Shown in pieces: positions 1 through 12,996 of a DNA stretch of 64,000 nucleotides. Below the pieces are notes generated by a model. The model was given only the letters and a program-made list of their open reading frames with translations. It was not told the DNA's origin and did no database searches. Source of the stretch: Zantedeschia hybrid cultivar (lineage: Eukaryota; Streptophyta; Magnoliopsida; Alismatales; Araceae); assembly GCA_030544215.1 (NCBI GenBank), contig JARZZO010000009.1, positions 53,253,129 through 53,317,128 on the forward strand. The letters run 5' to 3'. How positions within the stretch are numbered: position 1 is the first letter of the stretch; every line of letters starts with the position of its first letter. The position numbers and the translations under genes are program-made.

Positions 1-2300
1 GAAGGCCTTTAGGTTTCAACTTCTCGGCCAGTTGGGCCACAATTGTCCTTCTCGAGGCAACCGGCTAGACCGCCTACGCCAACGTATCAAAATGCCCTCA
101 GGCATGGTGGAAGCGCTGCCGGACCTTAACCCTATTGGCCCCCTTGCCCCACATACTCTAGGCAACAGGCCTATCATGTACCTCCACCTCCCCCTCCTCC
201 AGTCGATCTGACGACTCAAGCTCTGCTCACCCAGATGGAGCGTATGGATGAACAGTTCAATAATTTTCAGAAAATGATGGGAGTTAAAGCTGCACCTGAA
301 ATTAACCTGCCAAGTCTGCCCGTGTTCCATTTGCCACCCTCCGAAATGCCAGTGTACCGAAAATACAACGATACTGGTAACCCCTTCACTCATTTGAAGG
401 AGTTTATGTATGAGTCATCTTTCTGGCAAAACGACAAGAGGTCATTGGCATTTTTGTTCAGGAAATCCTTGGAAGGACCAGCTCTCGAATGGTTCTTTAA
501 AGTAGAGGACTTTGGTATCGTGTCACGAAAATTCATTCAACGATACCATGATAGAGTTGCCCCCTCTCTGTCCATTACTGACCTGATATCATAAAAAATG
601 AAGCCCGACGAGGAATTCATCAGTTTTGTTGATAAATGGAGGGGTATGGCAGAAAAAGTTAAAGATCATATGTCTGAGTCCGAGCAAGTAAAGATGTTGA
701 TTTCCAATGCTACACCTCAGTTTAAACTAGTCCTCGCCCTGAACAACTTAACCAGCATGGCTGAGCTCTATGAAAGGGCGCGTTATTATCAGAACGCTTT
801 CACGGAAATACATTGTCTAGTGTTTTTTATCCTCACCGACCTAGCAGGCCTCCACCTCGGAAGCCAGCCGTGCCCAATTCTTCTATCACGGGTCCAACAA
901 CTGAGGGCACGCTCTCTCATAAGCAGATTAGCACTGTTAACAATAATCAGCCCCAGTTCGTGAGGAGCCAGCCACCATCACAGTTCGCAGGCCAAAGACC
1001 ACCGAACCAGTAGGGTTACAGACAACAGCAGCCACAGTATCAGCAACCCCAGCAGCCAAATCCACAATATCAACAGCCACAATACCAGCAGCCATAGTAG
1101 TTGAACCAGCAGCCACAGCAGCAGCCACAGCGGCAGTTACAGTGTCAGCCCCCACAACAACAACAGTACCAGCCACGCGCACCGCCGGCGTACCATAATG
1201 TACCGCCTCCTACTTATTATAACCAGCAGAGGAAGCCTCCAGGCCCAAAAAGGGCAGAATATCCAGTCCTTCCAGAATCCTTGTCAGATATCTTCAATGC
1301 TTTAATGGCAGCCAATGCCTTAGTTTTGCTAAGAGAAAAAACAGTTTGGCCCCAAAATGCCGACACTTCTAGGTATTGTTACTTCCATAGACAACTTAGA
1401 CACACAATAGACGCCTGCTTCCAATTTCGAGATTATATCCATGATCTCAACGAGCAGGAAGGCATTGATTGGGAAGAAATAAGGAGGTATATATCCGCCT
1501 TAAAGGCGAGAAGGCCCCAGCAACCCCAACAATAGCAACAACCAAGAGTGCCGACACAGGCGGCAGCACCTCCAAACATGGGTATAGTGCAGAACCCACT
1601 TCCGGAACACCAGCACCAGAATCAAGTTGCCCCCATTTTAACAAATAGCCGGTCTGAGGCTAATCAAGGGCAACAGTGGAAGATAGAGGACTCTTCCTCT
1701 ATTTATTCAACGGGTCGCACTCTGAGCGCCACTGAGCAACCACCACGCCACACCCTCCATGTACCTAAACCACAACCCATTACCATCACACCAGTACCAA
1801 CACCCGCATACCATTTACCCACGCCCATTAACCCATCACCACCGCCCACTTTCCTCAAACCCATTACCCCCCACGCTACGACACATTCATCAAACAACCT
1901 ACCGCAAGTTAATTACGCATCCCTCATGCCATCCAAACCGTTGCTCCGCGTACCATTCCCCACATCATCTATTACCACTACCACCTACCCAAATACCATA
2001 CAACCATCCAAACCATTACTCCGCGTACCGTTCCCCACTTCAACTGCGCCAACCACTTACCGCACCACTATCCAACCCTCTAAACCCCTCATTCGCACCA
2101 TGCCACCATTAACTAACCCCACGCCATCACCCGTATACCAACAATCCACACCATCTACGCCATCTACCAACCCCGCAGTGCTCAAGTTATCACCCGGCCC
2201 TTCCACTAATGAAGAACATGCACTCCGGAGTGGGAGGATCTTTACTAAGGTATTTCCTCAATCAACAATCAGAGACGGCCCATCACAGCCGCCAGCATAA
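1..2300 (+). pseudogene. gag: Tat-1 gag, broken
   Basis: Gag would form the virus-like particle. The capsid-like part reads in pieces at 235-594 (a block around WQNDKRSLAFLFR) and 598-963 (around DKWRGMAEKVKDH), followed by a Q/P-rich low-complexity stretch near 1010-1200, a block with CYFHRQ and DACFQFRDYI near 1370-1430, and a long P/T/S-rich linker at 1550-2300. Each block has a counterpart in Tat-2 gag (43506-41000). Stops at about 592, 961, 1012, 1096 and 1533 and small indels break the frame. For example, about seven residues before VEDFGIV are missing compared with Tat-2. No CCHC knuckle was seen. The antisense alanine/valine-rich reading of the Q-rich stretch is a shadow. Confidence 0.85.
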
Positions 2301-4070
2301 ACTCATAATGATGAGAGTGCACCAGGCACTCAATACAACCTGCTAAAGGAATTGGACAGAACACCGGTACGAATCTCTGTGCTTGAGTTGATCAAGAGAT
2401 CGAAGACCCATCAAGAAGCTCTGATGGAATACCTACAAAAAGTGATGGTCAACGAAGACGTGCCGGTGGATAAGATCACCGCACTACTAGTTCCGCAGGG
2501 GGATCAGCCCTCTATCTTATTTCATGCCTCGTAACTAGAACCACCACCAGCCAGAAACATGGCTCTAAGTATTACGGTCCATATCTACAAGAAGGCCGTA
2601 GATGCATGTCTAGTCGACATGGGGGCTTCAATTAATGTCCTGCCTCCGAAGACCCTTGAATTGTGTGGTGTACCCAAAGAAAAATGGTTGCCTAGCCCCA
2701 TCTCTGTAACAGCTTATGATAACTCCACCCGTTCCCCTTTGGGAATGATCTATTTAAAAGTAGAGTTAGGCCCTATATGTCATGTCGAGGTCAAATTTCA
2801 CATTTTGGAAATCGATCCTTCCTTGAATGCTATTTTGAGTCTTCCTTATATTAAAACCCTTGAGGCGATTCCCTCTACGAATCATCAATGCTTCAAATTT
2901 CTCTACAAATGACGAATCATTAAAGTTACGAGCATGCCAATCCTTGTTGTTGCTCACTCCTTGAATATCAAGCCAACTTCTACACCTGGCCGACAACCTT
3001 TTCTGTCGGTATTATAGGTCTACCGTTAGGTGGCTGATCCTTTAAAGGCCGCCACTCTAACTCCTTATCCACTGGATGCCATAAAGCGGGGGAAGTGCAT
3101 GAGTACCCCTGGTTGGAAAATAATGATGAAGGGTGGTTATCAACCTGGAAAGGGCCTAGGCACGCAATTACAAGGCAGAACCACGCCCCTCAAGGACAAC
3201 CGAAGGACACCTGGAAATGGCCTGGGCTATAGGCCAAGAAAAGTGAGGCACGACATTACTCAGCAGGAAGAAAATGAAGAAGGCCAGAAGGTATGGGAGA
3301 CAATGTCTAAACCATGCAAAGAAGGTCGGGACCCCTTAACATGGACCTTATACACACATTTCGTCAAGGGGCCCGTGATCAGTCATGACAACACAGTGGT
3401 CATCACTTCCTGTTTTGATCTCCATGACATATATGGAAGAGACCTGGCTAGACATTGTTCAGAATTGTTGACGTACCAGTCCTTGGAGGCTCTGCGGCCA
3501 ATGAAAAGGAGGAAGTTCCAAGATCCTGAGTGTGAATGGTACAGATGGTTTGACTTAAGGGATCTGTGTATTGCATTGAATAGACTGTTTCTTGATCCTT
3601 CAGAGCCGAAGTGGCCGCCACAAATAAATGAACTGATTAAAGGGCCTAGTGCCATTTTTGATAAAAGAATACTGTTGTCTGAGGAAACAGATGAAGGGGA
3701 GCCAGATGACCCCTATAAAGCTGGTTATACCACGGATCTTCTTTGGAGGGGGACTTATCCCTCTTATATTTTCACACTCCATACCTTATTCCGCACTCTG
3801 CTTTTGACCCCGACTTGGTCGCGGGTCATTACTGAAGATATTCCACGGGCTCCGCCCATCATGATCATCCTGTCCCCACGGGACTTTATCCCTCAACCTC
3901 CTCTCGATCTAGAAAGGATTTATGATTTAATCTGGGACATACTACTATATGATCCCCCCAATCCTTTGGTCTTGGTGCCTCTACCTCTATCCCATTCTCC
4001 TCATATTCATCTACATTCTTGTTTTATGATTAATTCATCTTTTCTCCACAAAAAAACGCCAATTTGGTAA
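2301..4070 (+). pseudogene. Tat-1 protease and G-patch region, broken
   Basis: The retropepsin part reads at 2559-2912. The active-site triad that should be DTG reads DMG here (VDMGAS), so the enzyme would be inactive even without the stops at 2532 and 2910. From 3030 the frame runs open to 4070. It begins with a G-patch motif (GYQPGKGLGTQLQG and GNGLGYRP near 3140-3235), a glycine-rich nucleic-acid-binding module also known from some retroviral proteases. After it comes a tract conserved in Tat-2 (RDPLTWTLYTHFVKGP, ECEWYRWFDLRDL) that I cannot assign. The frame ends in TAA at 4068, just past a run of seven A (4050-4056) where pol continues in the -1 frame. Confidence 0.82.
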
Positions 4071-7000
4071 CAAATTTCTCCCTGATCCTCGTTGAGGAAA
4101 CTTCCTACTTGTCTGATTGTACCCCATCGCGCGTGTCATTCGGTCAAGATTCTCTTCTAGATCTACTCTGCCCCTCCCCTCGGGAGGATTCTCTTGTATT
4201 TTCGCATGTATCTTATAATTTTCATTCTGCTTCGTCCTCATTAGGTCAGGATAGGGAGTCTAGCGAAGTTAGGGAGTCTAGTTCTAGGCAGGTTAGTCAG
4301 GTTAGGAAGTCTAGAAAATCTAAGGGCAAACGAATTCCAAATAGATACCTCCAGGATTTAGCATTTAAATACCTTTCGTGCTCTATGATCCCTCAGCTGT
4401 TAGAGAACCCTATTCAGATACCAGAAGATTGTGTAAATGATGAGTCAGTTAATGATGGATATGGGGTGTATGAATTGATATACGAAAAAGACTCCATCGT
4501 TGAAGATGAAGAAGATGATGAGGACGCGGCTGAGGCATATGCCAGTGGAATAAAAAGATTCGATGAATCTTCAGCTGCCGTAGAAGAGCCCACCAAAGAA
4601 ATCAATCTAGGGACTGAAGACGAACCTAAGGTTGTCCACATTAGCAAGAATCTTTCTGAAATGGATGAGAAGGCAATGGTACAAGTTCTTAAGGATTATA
4701 AGGACACTTTCGCCTAGAGTTATGAGGATATGCTGGGGTTAGACTCATCACTAGTGGAATACAGGTTGACATTAAAGGATGGAGCTAACCCAGTTAAACA
4801 GAAGTTAAGGCGATTTCATCCACAAATGGCTTTGAAGATGAAGGAAGAGGTCAATAAGTTACATAAAGCCAAATTCATTAGAGTTGTCCCCTATTCATAA
4901 TGGGTGGCCAATATAGTCCATGTTATGAAGAAAGATGGGAAGGTCAGAATCTATATTGACTTCCAAGATTTGAACCGGGTGTGTCCTAAGGATGATTTTC
5001 CATTGCTTCACATTGATGTACTCATCGATAATACTGCTGGCTATGAAACTTTATCATTCATGGATAGATTATCAGGATATAATCAGATCAAATTGGCAGA
5101 AGAAGATTAAGAAAAGACATCATTCACTACACCTTGTGGGACATATTGCTATGTCGTCATGCCTTTTGGATTAAAGAATGCTGAAGCCACTTATCAGAGG
5201 GTTATGATGGCAATATTTCATGACATGATGCATATCGATCTAGAAGTGTATGTGGATGACTTGTTGGTGAAATCTAAGAATAAGACTGAGTATGCCAAAG
5301 TTCTGGTAAGAGTATTAGAAAGATTAAGAGAATATCAGTTAAAGATGAACCCTAAGAAATGTGTATTCGGGGTATCCTCATGAAAATTATTTGGATTCAT
5401 TGTCAATAAACGGGAAATTGAGATCGATCCCAACAAGGCAAAGGCTATTAGAGAAATGCCACCTCCCAAGAACTTGAAAGAATTAAGAGGATTGATCGGG
5501 AGGTTGCAATTTATTCACCGTTTTGTCTCCCAACACTCACAAAGGTGTCAGCCGTTCTACGATCTTACCAAGCCGAGAGTCAAATTCAATTGGGACGATA
5601 AATGTCAGGAGGCATTTGATGGATTGAAGAATTATTTGTCAAGTCCTCCTGTTTTGAGACCACCATCTCCGGACAAACCTCTAATTCTATATATATATGT
5701 CCTGGATGATGCGGTGGGGGTTGTCCTAGCACAAGAGGATGAAGAAGGAAAGGAGAGGGTAGCCTACTATCTTTCTAAACTTCTCAACCCCGCTGAACAA
5801 AGGTACACGGCGATGGAGAAAATATGTGCAGCATTAGTTTGGGTGGTTCAAAAGCTGAAGCATTACTTTCTAGCCCATGAAGTTCATCTCATCGCTAGGA
5901 TGAATCCAATCAAGTTTCTCCTTAAGAAATATGTCCTTACTGATAGGTTAGCACGATGGCAGAGCTTTCTATCTCAATTCGATATCATTTACATTCAACA
6001 GAAAGCGATCAAAGGTTATGCCATAACAGAACATCTCGCTCATCACCCCCTTCCTCGTTTTGATCCAGTCCGATCGGAGTTTCCGGATGAGGAATTGATG
6101 TCCATAGACTGAATCAAAGATGACATGTAGACTCTACATTTTGACGGAGCTCTGAATTCCTATAGAAAGGGGATCGGCATTGTTCTGTTATCACCTGACG
6201 GTGTCACCATTCCACAAGCCTTTCAGCTTGACTTTCCGGTCACTAACAATATAGCTGAATACGAGGCACTCATTGCTGGCCTCGAGGCTGCTCATCTCCA
6301 TGGTGCCACCAAACTCATAATTGTAGGTGATAGCCAATTGATTCTTCGCTAGGTGTTAACCAAATATCGAACTCTTGATCCAAAGCTCAAGCCTTATCAA
6401 GAACTCACTTCTGCTTATGCAAAGCTTTTCACAAAGTTGATCTTCATCTATGTTCCTCGGAATCAAAACATCTTAGCTGACGCTCTAGCTTCACTTGCAT
6501 CATCCCTCAATTTTCCAATCAGCAGACAATTCGAATCAATCATCGTTCATAGGCGTCTTTCACCCACCGTGAAAGACCCTTCATTCCTTAGGACTAAGGA
6601 GAAGCTGCTGAAGAAAGTCAAAGATGGAAATATTGTGGAAAAGAGAGAAATTATGTTAATGGAGCTGTTAGAAGATATGGATGATGAGCAAAAACTATGG
6701 TACTATGAAATTACTAAATATTGTGAAGATCAATCGTATCCTGAAGAAGCCACAGCAGAGGAGAAAAGGGCTATCAGGAGAGTTGCTCAAAGATACACCC
6801 TAGTTGGGGGAGTATTATATAAAAGAGGTTTTGATGAAGTTCTTTTAAGATGTTTGGACGAAGATGAGCTTTGGAAGATCATGGAAGGAGTTCATGCTGG
6901 AGTTTGTGGTGGCCATGTTAATGGACAAATGTTAGCAAAGAAAATCCTTAGACAAGGATTCTATTGGCCAACCATGGAAGAAGATTGTGTAGGATATGTG

Positions 7001-7956
7001 TGTAGGTGTGCCAAGTGCCAACTTCACGCCAATAAGATTCATTCTCCTGCATCTTCACTCCATCATGTTTCCTCCCCGTGGCCTTTCTCCATATGGGCTT
7101 TCGATGTCATTGGACCCCTTGGCAATTCTGATTCCGGCATTAAGCAGAAGTCATTCATCCTCACGGCAACGGAATACTTCACCAAGTGGGCGGAAGCTGA
7201 AGCGTACACAGAAGTCAAAGCATCAACCGTCTGCAAGTTCATCATGAAGAATCATCACAAGATTTGGAATTCCAAGCACCATCGTCACCGACAATGGACC
7301 GCAGTTCGTGTCACAAGAGCTGAAAGACCTCTGCAATAGGTACAAAATTACATTGCATCATTCGTCCCCTTATTATCCACAAGGCAATGGCCAAGAAGAG
7401 GCAACTAATAAGACTTTGATAAAAATCATCAAAAAGACGTGTAAATCTAACAAATTTACAGATTGGCCAGAAAAATTGATTGAGGCTCTATGGACCTACC
7501 GAACTTCAATCCGCACGCCCACTGGACAAACTCCTTATTCCTTAATATTTGGAATGGAGGCGGTAGTTCCATACGAGATCCTTATACCATCATTAAGAGT
7601 ACAATTGAATAAGGAATTTTTTATTGATGAACACCGTTCAGCACTCCTTGCTCAATTGGAACTCTTAGACAAGAAAAGATGGTCAGCTACTAATCATGCA
7701 AGAGTTTATCAAAATAGATTAGCACGTTTTTTATCAAAAGAAAGTCATTGAACGTAAATTCAAAGTTGGTGAAATGGTCGTCAAAAGAATCTTTGTAAAA
7801 CCTGGTGGTCCGCGTTCTAAGCTCCAACCCAATTGGGAAGGACCTTATGTTGTATCGCATGCTTTTCCTGATAACGCTTACTGTCTAGTTAATGCAGAAG
7901 GGCAAGAATTAACTCACCCCTGGAATGGTCTGTATCTTAAGAAATACTACCCTTAG
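4064..7956 (+). pseudogene. pol: Tat-1 pol (RT, RNase H, second RNase H, integrase), broken
   Basis: Compared with the intact Tat-2 pol, this copy has an acidic N-terminal region (4064-4717), RT (YVDDLLVKSK near 5250), the first RNase H and connection (5456-6112), the extra archaeal-type RNase H (about 6120-6500), integrase with HHCC zinc finger (around GGHVNGQMLAKK, 6910) and the D,D,E core, and the C-terminal NWEGPYVV module (about 7840). Frames are cut by stops near 4716, 4898, 5108, 5381, 6110, 6126 and 6350. A 2-nt deletion near 7248 shifts the integrase between its core aspartates, and a further shift lies near 7730. Many stops are W to TAG or Q to TAA/TAG, as expected from deamination of methylated cytosine. 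Confidence 0.93.
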
Positions 7957-9239
7957 GTTAAAGAGTCGATCTGCATGGTGCAAAGACCAATGAAATCAAA
8001 AAATTTAGAAACTCAAATTCCCTTATCAGTCTGAATAATTTAATTCAAACACATTACTACACACACTGACACGTTTCCTTCGTGAGTAATAAGAGATGTT
8101 AAGTCCTAAGGAATACCGAAAGCTTGACTGATGGTGTAAAGTGTAAATCATTCTTTTTAAACAATATTCTGTTTTTACACTCGGCCCACGATGTCGAAAC
8201 GAGGCTTAGAATAGACTACCAAGAATACCCGCCATCTTAGTAGGAGGCTGTCATAAAAAAAAAAAGGGGGATATCCGTCCCAAGAAAAGAAAAAGGAAAA
8301 TAAAAAGAAAAAGCAAAAGGCAAAAGTCAAATGTCAAATCAAGAGGCCATTACACTACAAACATTACATCAAGGCCATGAACTGAAATGAAAAAGGAACG
8401 CAAGGTCGATAAATACCCCGGAAAGAAAATGACCGAACCCCAACAGATATTAGGGTAAGAAAGGAACATCTTTTTGGGTCTCTGAAACCTTCTCGTCGGC
8501 TTTCTAAACCAATTTTTCCTTTCTCTCTGAAGAGACATACTCCAAGCTTAAGGAACGGCCTAGATTGACTAAAGATCAAATCAACAAATGGGATCACGAA
8601 TGGAAACACAAGTTCAAGCACGATGGGTCTAAGTTAGATTATTAAAGAACAATTAGGGAATTAAGTTAATAAATGAATATGTTCTTTTCATCTGGATACC
8701 ATGCTGGTCTTTTAGTTTCCACAATATTAAAAAATCCAAAAAAATACATATTTCAAAAATCCAAAAAAAAATAAATATTTCAAAATACAAAAAAATACAT
8801 ATTTCATAAATCAAAAAAATATATATATTTCAAAATCCAAAAAAAGTACTATTTCAGAATCTAAAAATATACATATCTCAAAATCCAAAAAAAAAAAAAA
8901 TAGATACTTCGAAAATCCAAAAAATATATATATGTTCCAAAACCCAAACAAAAATGAATATTTCAAAATCAAAAATATTTCAATTAGCATCTGCTTGTTG
9001 CATTTGATATGTTTCATTCCTTTCATTATTTTCAGCGAGCATCTGCATGCTTGTATGTTGCATCTTATTCTATTGTTTCCTCCAGTCCAATTATTATCAC
9101 CTTTGTTAATAAAAGCTATGCCTCTTGACCCTTCTACCAAGAAAAGGATCAATTAAACAGTTACTTAACTGGGCAAGAGGCTAAGCCTAAATAGATACTT
9201 AACCTATTTGTTAAGTAATGTACATGACACAGGACAAAT
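7957..9239 (+). other. Tat-1 3' untranslated region downstream of pol
   Basis: Noncoding. It aligns with 33755-35053 of Tat-2 in inverse orientation, including the block just after the pol stop (AAAGAGTCGATC) and the block near 9120-9160. It holds a homopolymer-rich stretch (8256-8340) and the tandem repeat described separately. Homology with Tat-2 stops near 9235-9240, which marks the left edge of the cargo. Confidence 0.8.
8728..8975 (+). repeat. AT-rich minisatellite in the Tat 3' region
   Basis: About nine imperfect units of roughly 25-30 bp, each an A-run of 5-13 followed by a TACATATTTC-like core and AAAATCC. The counterpart in Tat-2 (33985-34290) has diverged units built on the same plan. 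Tandem arrays in the 3' untranslated region are a known property of Tat/Ogre-type elements and can seed satellites. Confidence 0.85.
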
Positions 9240-9335
9240 ACGTGAGACACAAAGCTGAAGGCAAATTTTCATATATATATCAAAGGTGTTTTTGTACAAG
9301 AGTCACAAAAGAAAAGGAAAATACATAAGCAGCCC

Positions 9336-12140
9336 TCAGGGCTGACTCTCCTCAGCGCCCTCATACTGGCTCATCACTTCATCAGGCCCCTCTGGCCCAC
9401 GAGTCGAAGGCGGTGGCGGTCCCATAGCACTCAGCCCTGCTTGGCCAGAAGATATAGCGATGCTGGCCGTGAAAGTGCTCGCTTGACCACAATCCAGCGC
9501 TCGCTGCCGCGCACGCTGGTACCGCACCTCGATACTCTGGCGCTCGTGCTCCACTACTGAGAGTCGGCCCTGGAGACTCTCCATCCGAGCCAGATCTCAG
9601 TCCCTCTCCTCGGTCAGAATCTCCAGGCGAACTTGGAGTTGTGCAACGTCACCGGTGGAGAGGCGTGCCACCTGAGCCTCTAATTCGACAATGCGAGCGG
9701 CTGAAGCTCGAGCTTGCGCCAACTCTGCATCCCTCTGCTCGAAAGCCTATTGAAGCTTATGAACCTACAACATGAATTTTCACAATCAGATTAATCAATT
9801 CAAGTTCAATCAAATACGTTGTGTAAGGGTTGAAGACTTACTCGGGCCGTTGCATCCTCCTCAGCCTGGGAGGCCCGGTGGATGGCAGAAGCAAGCTGAC
9901 CTCGAAGGTCAGCCAAGACAGCCTCATGAGCAGCAGACGGCGCCAACGATGATGAGGCTCCATAAGTAGGGGGAGCCGCCTGGGTGTAGACAACTCGCTA
10001 CACCAAAAAACAACCGTTAGTGGCTAATTGTCAAAACAAATTAATTAATTAAAACATTCATTCATAAGCTTGCATACAAACCAAATCAAAAAGTTCCTTC
10101 TAGACCTGCTCCAGCTGGGCCTCGGCATCCTGGAGGCGAGCCCAAAGGTCAATGATGACTGCATTTCGCGCATCCTGCATATCACCCATACGCATATTCT
10201 TTCACAAATATAAAGTAAGATAATAATAAAATGAAAGAAGCATGAAAGTCATACTTACATCGAGAGGTCGGAGCAGCCATAACTAATCGGCGTAGTGGGC
10301 CCGGTATTGCTGGAGGTAGGCAGTGCTATCCTCCGAACGGGACTCCACTCACACTCCCCAGCGGTGCCAATCCTCGTATTACTCAGGGAATTTGGCACGC
10401 CAATCTGTGAGGGCCTGTTTGCCCCTCATGCTCCGTCCTACGCCCTCCGGAACCTCCTCATCCACCCACTCCTGGTGGAGGCCCAAGGTCCTCATGATGA
10501 GCCGGAGGCGGAGGAGCTCGATTTCGTTTAGGCAATGCAACCACATTTGCCTACCGAACCTCCTTCGGCCAGTCGTCACCCATGGTTGGTCCTCCTCGCC
10601 CATGCCCATGTATGGGCGCCAAATCACCTGCATATAGGTTAGATGCATTCATATAAGTAAATTGTATTTAATGAAGGATTGAATTTAATAAAGAAAATTA
10701 AATAAATTAACAACTCACCAAGAGCTGCGGATAATCAAGGAACTGACGGCGAAAGGTCATCAGTTGATGGTGCTGTGGGGCCGTGTCTATGATGGGCTGC
10801 CAGCGGCGAGCCAAAAGGACAACGTCTGGCCTCACAATCCTCGCTCTGCCGAGCGGAAAGTAGAGATAGCTCCACACCTGCATGCATAAACATGTAAGTT
10901 AGAAAAGCATCATATCATTGCACTTCATATCATGAACAAATAATAAAATAAGTTATACTTGAAGAAATGGCGAAAAGCTGCTGACGATGGTCTCGCGGTC
11001 CGGCGTGACCACGGAAAGATCAGCAAAGAGATGGGCCAGGAGGGCCGCACCCCAGGCATACTCGTGAAGGCAGTCAAGGTCATCTAACAGATAAAGAAAC
11101 CTACAGTGAATATGGTCGCCCTTCGTACCAAAGAGCAACCGACCAAAAAAGAAAACTAAAAAGACTCTGAGCTGCCTATCCACCTCCTCTACCTGATCAG
11201 GGTCACTATAGTAGACAGAGGAGGAAGACTCAGCTAGCCTACTCCTAAACTCCTTCCGGGTCTCGTCAGAGCGACTCCAGGGCTCAACTAATCCTAGAGC
11301 GGCCTCTACCTCCACCCTAAGAACTTTCCTAGACTCCCTATCTAGGGTAAATACCTCTATCCCTAGCAAAGCCTCAGCCATCCCATGGTAATCAGGATAA
11401 GTCACCCCGCTCACTGGTAGGGCCTCTACCCTCAGGCCAGTAATCCTGGCCACATCCCCCAAACTTGGGACCATGTGGCCCCAGGGCATTAAGAATGCCT
11501 GACTCTCTGCATGCCAACGCTCCTTGAGGCTCGATGTCTAAGATCTCGCCGAACCCCAATCGGTGCAGGCGCGCCTTCTGGAAATCCGAGAGTCCCCTAT
11601 AGGCTCCTATAACTAAGTCCCAAGAGATTCTGGCCCTTATCGTCCCCTACAAATAAAACAAGAAAAATTCATCAATCAATAAACAGAAAATCAATAAAAT
11701 ATTCTTTTCTTAAAAGGCATCTGCCAGGATGGACGTCCATTGAAAGGCGTCCACCATTCTTGACGCCATTTAAGCCTATTTTCTGTCCTATTTAAAAATT
11801 GAATTTTTGCTTGAATGGCGTCGGAACATGGCGACGCCCTTTGAAAGACGTCACATGGTCTGGACGCCATTCAAACCCGATTCCGGGCTCTTCCAAAGAG
11901 CCCCTTTCCTTCCCTTTTTTCTTCACCTTATTCAAACCATAGAGAACTTACCAGGTGGAGGGCCTCTTCTTTGGCCATGGGCTCCGAAGGAGCCTCTTCT
12001 TCCTCCAAAAACGCCGCCACCGCCGCAAGCTCGGCCGGCACTTCTTCGTGAATTTCCTTCGTTGGTACCACCGCAAGAGAGGCCGTCCTCCGCCTCTTTG
12101 CTATGGCCTTAGCCTTGCGTGATCCTTCTCTACGTTCCAT
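9336..12140 (-). pseudogene. Antisense PMD gene 1: seven-exon plant mobile domain protein with coiled-coil tail, broken
   Basis: Exon model (minus strand): 12140-11952, 11646-10959, 10877-10719, 10627-10259, 10174-10106, 9997-9842, 9764-9336. All introns fall at phase 0; most have GTAAGT-like donors and all have AG acceptors, though the exon 5 donor (GTCTAG) is weak. Exon 1 encodes a basic NLS-like stretch (KAKAIAKRRR) and follows a CT-rich leader typical of plant 5' UTRs. Exon 2 carries the PMD signature (RLGFGEILDI, ERWHAESQAF, GHMVPSLGDVARITGL). Exons 3-4 hold the FP...RP block and IWRPYMGMG, and exons 5-7 a coiled coil (VELEAQVARL). Lesions: exon 2 is 688 nt, one base over, with the frame changing near 11545; three stops in exon 4; two in exon 7. 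Normal length would be about 685 residues. PMD proteins (MAIN/MAIL family) act in plant silencing and genome stability; the role here is unknown. Confidence 0.85.
11711..11873. repeat. Two dyad doublets in intron 1 of PMD gene 1
   Basis: Units 11711-11742 plus 11741-11772, and 11812-11843 plus 11842-11873. In each pair the second unit starts exactly 30 bp after the first and overlaps it by TG. Every spacer between GCGTC-like and GACGC-like cores is 10 bp, and all four spacer sequences differ. Confidence 0.9.
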
Positions 12141-12996
12141 AGTGGGAAGAGGGAGAGTTTGAGAGAAGGAGAGCTCGGGTGAGAGAGACTTGTAGAGAGA
12201 GAATTTGAATGAGAGAGGAAGAGAACAAGAAAGAGGGAGGCTCGAGGTCGTCGGGAGGAACTCAAGATGCCTGTGACAGGGAAGAAGATCGCCGAAGTTG
12301 AGGTCGCCGGAGTTGGAGGGAAAAGAGTTTTGGGAAAATGGGGAAGAAAGGGGGACTTGCATGGGTTCTGTTAGAGAAAGTTGAAACGCGTCGGGGTACA
12401 GCGACGCCATTCAAGGCGCATAAACTGAGGCGGCAAGGCAGGGGTTTAAAATTGATCAAAAGGCGTCTAGACAGAGTGACGCGTTTCAGTTTAAACCGCA
12501 AATTCTGGTCAGAGCCATACAAGGCTAATGATTAACTGTGTCCAGTTAGCATGACACGTTTCAGTTGAATAATCACATAATTAATGGCAGAATTCTGGAG
12601 AAGAATAAGAGAGATAATTGAAAGGCGTCTACATGTGTGGATGTATTTTAAGGATTATTCGGGTTTTAAGGATTAATCTCTGATTTTTTTGGAAAATGAT
12701 TTTTTATTTAAAGACGTCTACATAGTGGACGCGTTTTATGGATAATCTAGAATTTTAAGAATTAATCTCTGGTTTTTGGAAAATGATTTTTGGTTGAAAG
12801 GCGTCTTTCTGAGTGGACGCGTTTTACATTAAGTAAACCCGAATTGCAATATTTGAAGGAAAAATCAAGTTTTTACTTAAGAAAAAATCTTGGACAAGTC
12901 ACAGAAGATTAAGGATGAATTTCAAGATATAAAGGAACAATTCTTTATTGAAAATAAATTCTTATTACATCATAAAAGGGAAAATAAAGAGAGCTT
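12141..12996. promoter_or_regulatory. Spacer between the two antisense genes, probable promoter of PMD gene 1
   Basis: On the minus strand the 200 bases before the gene 1 ATG (12138-12140) are CT-rich, as in plant 5' leaders. Further upstream lie six dyad units (12382-12826). No convincing TATA box was found; a TTTTAAA-like stretch at about 12447 is weak. The spacer also includes the 3' flank of PMD gene 2, which ends at 12997. Confidence 0.45.
12382..12826. repeat. Six dyad units upstream of PMD gene 1
   Basis: Units at 12382-12413, 12457-12488, 12532-12563 (a decayed GTGTC / GACAC form), 12619-12650, 12708-12738 (9-bp spacer) and 12795-12826. The first three starts are 75 bp apart. Confidence 0.9.

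Noticed and set aside
937..1182. Minus-strand alanine/valine-rich reading, and similar ones at 41781-42068
   Set aside because: Antisense shadow of the glutamine-rich Gag tract; no start context or family resemblance.
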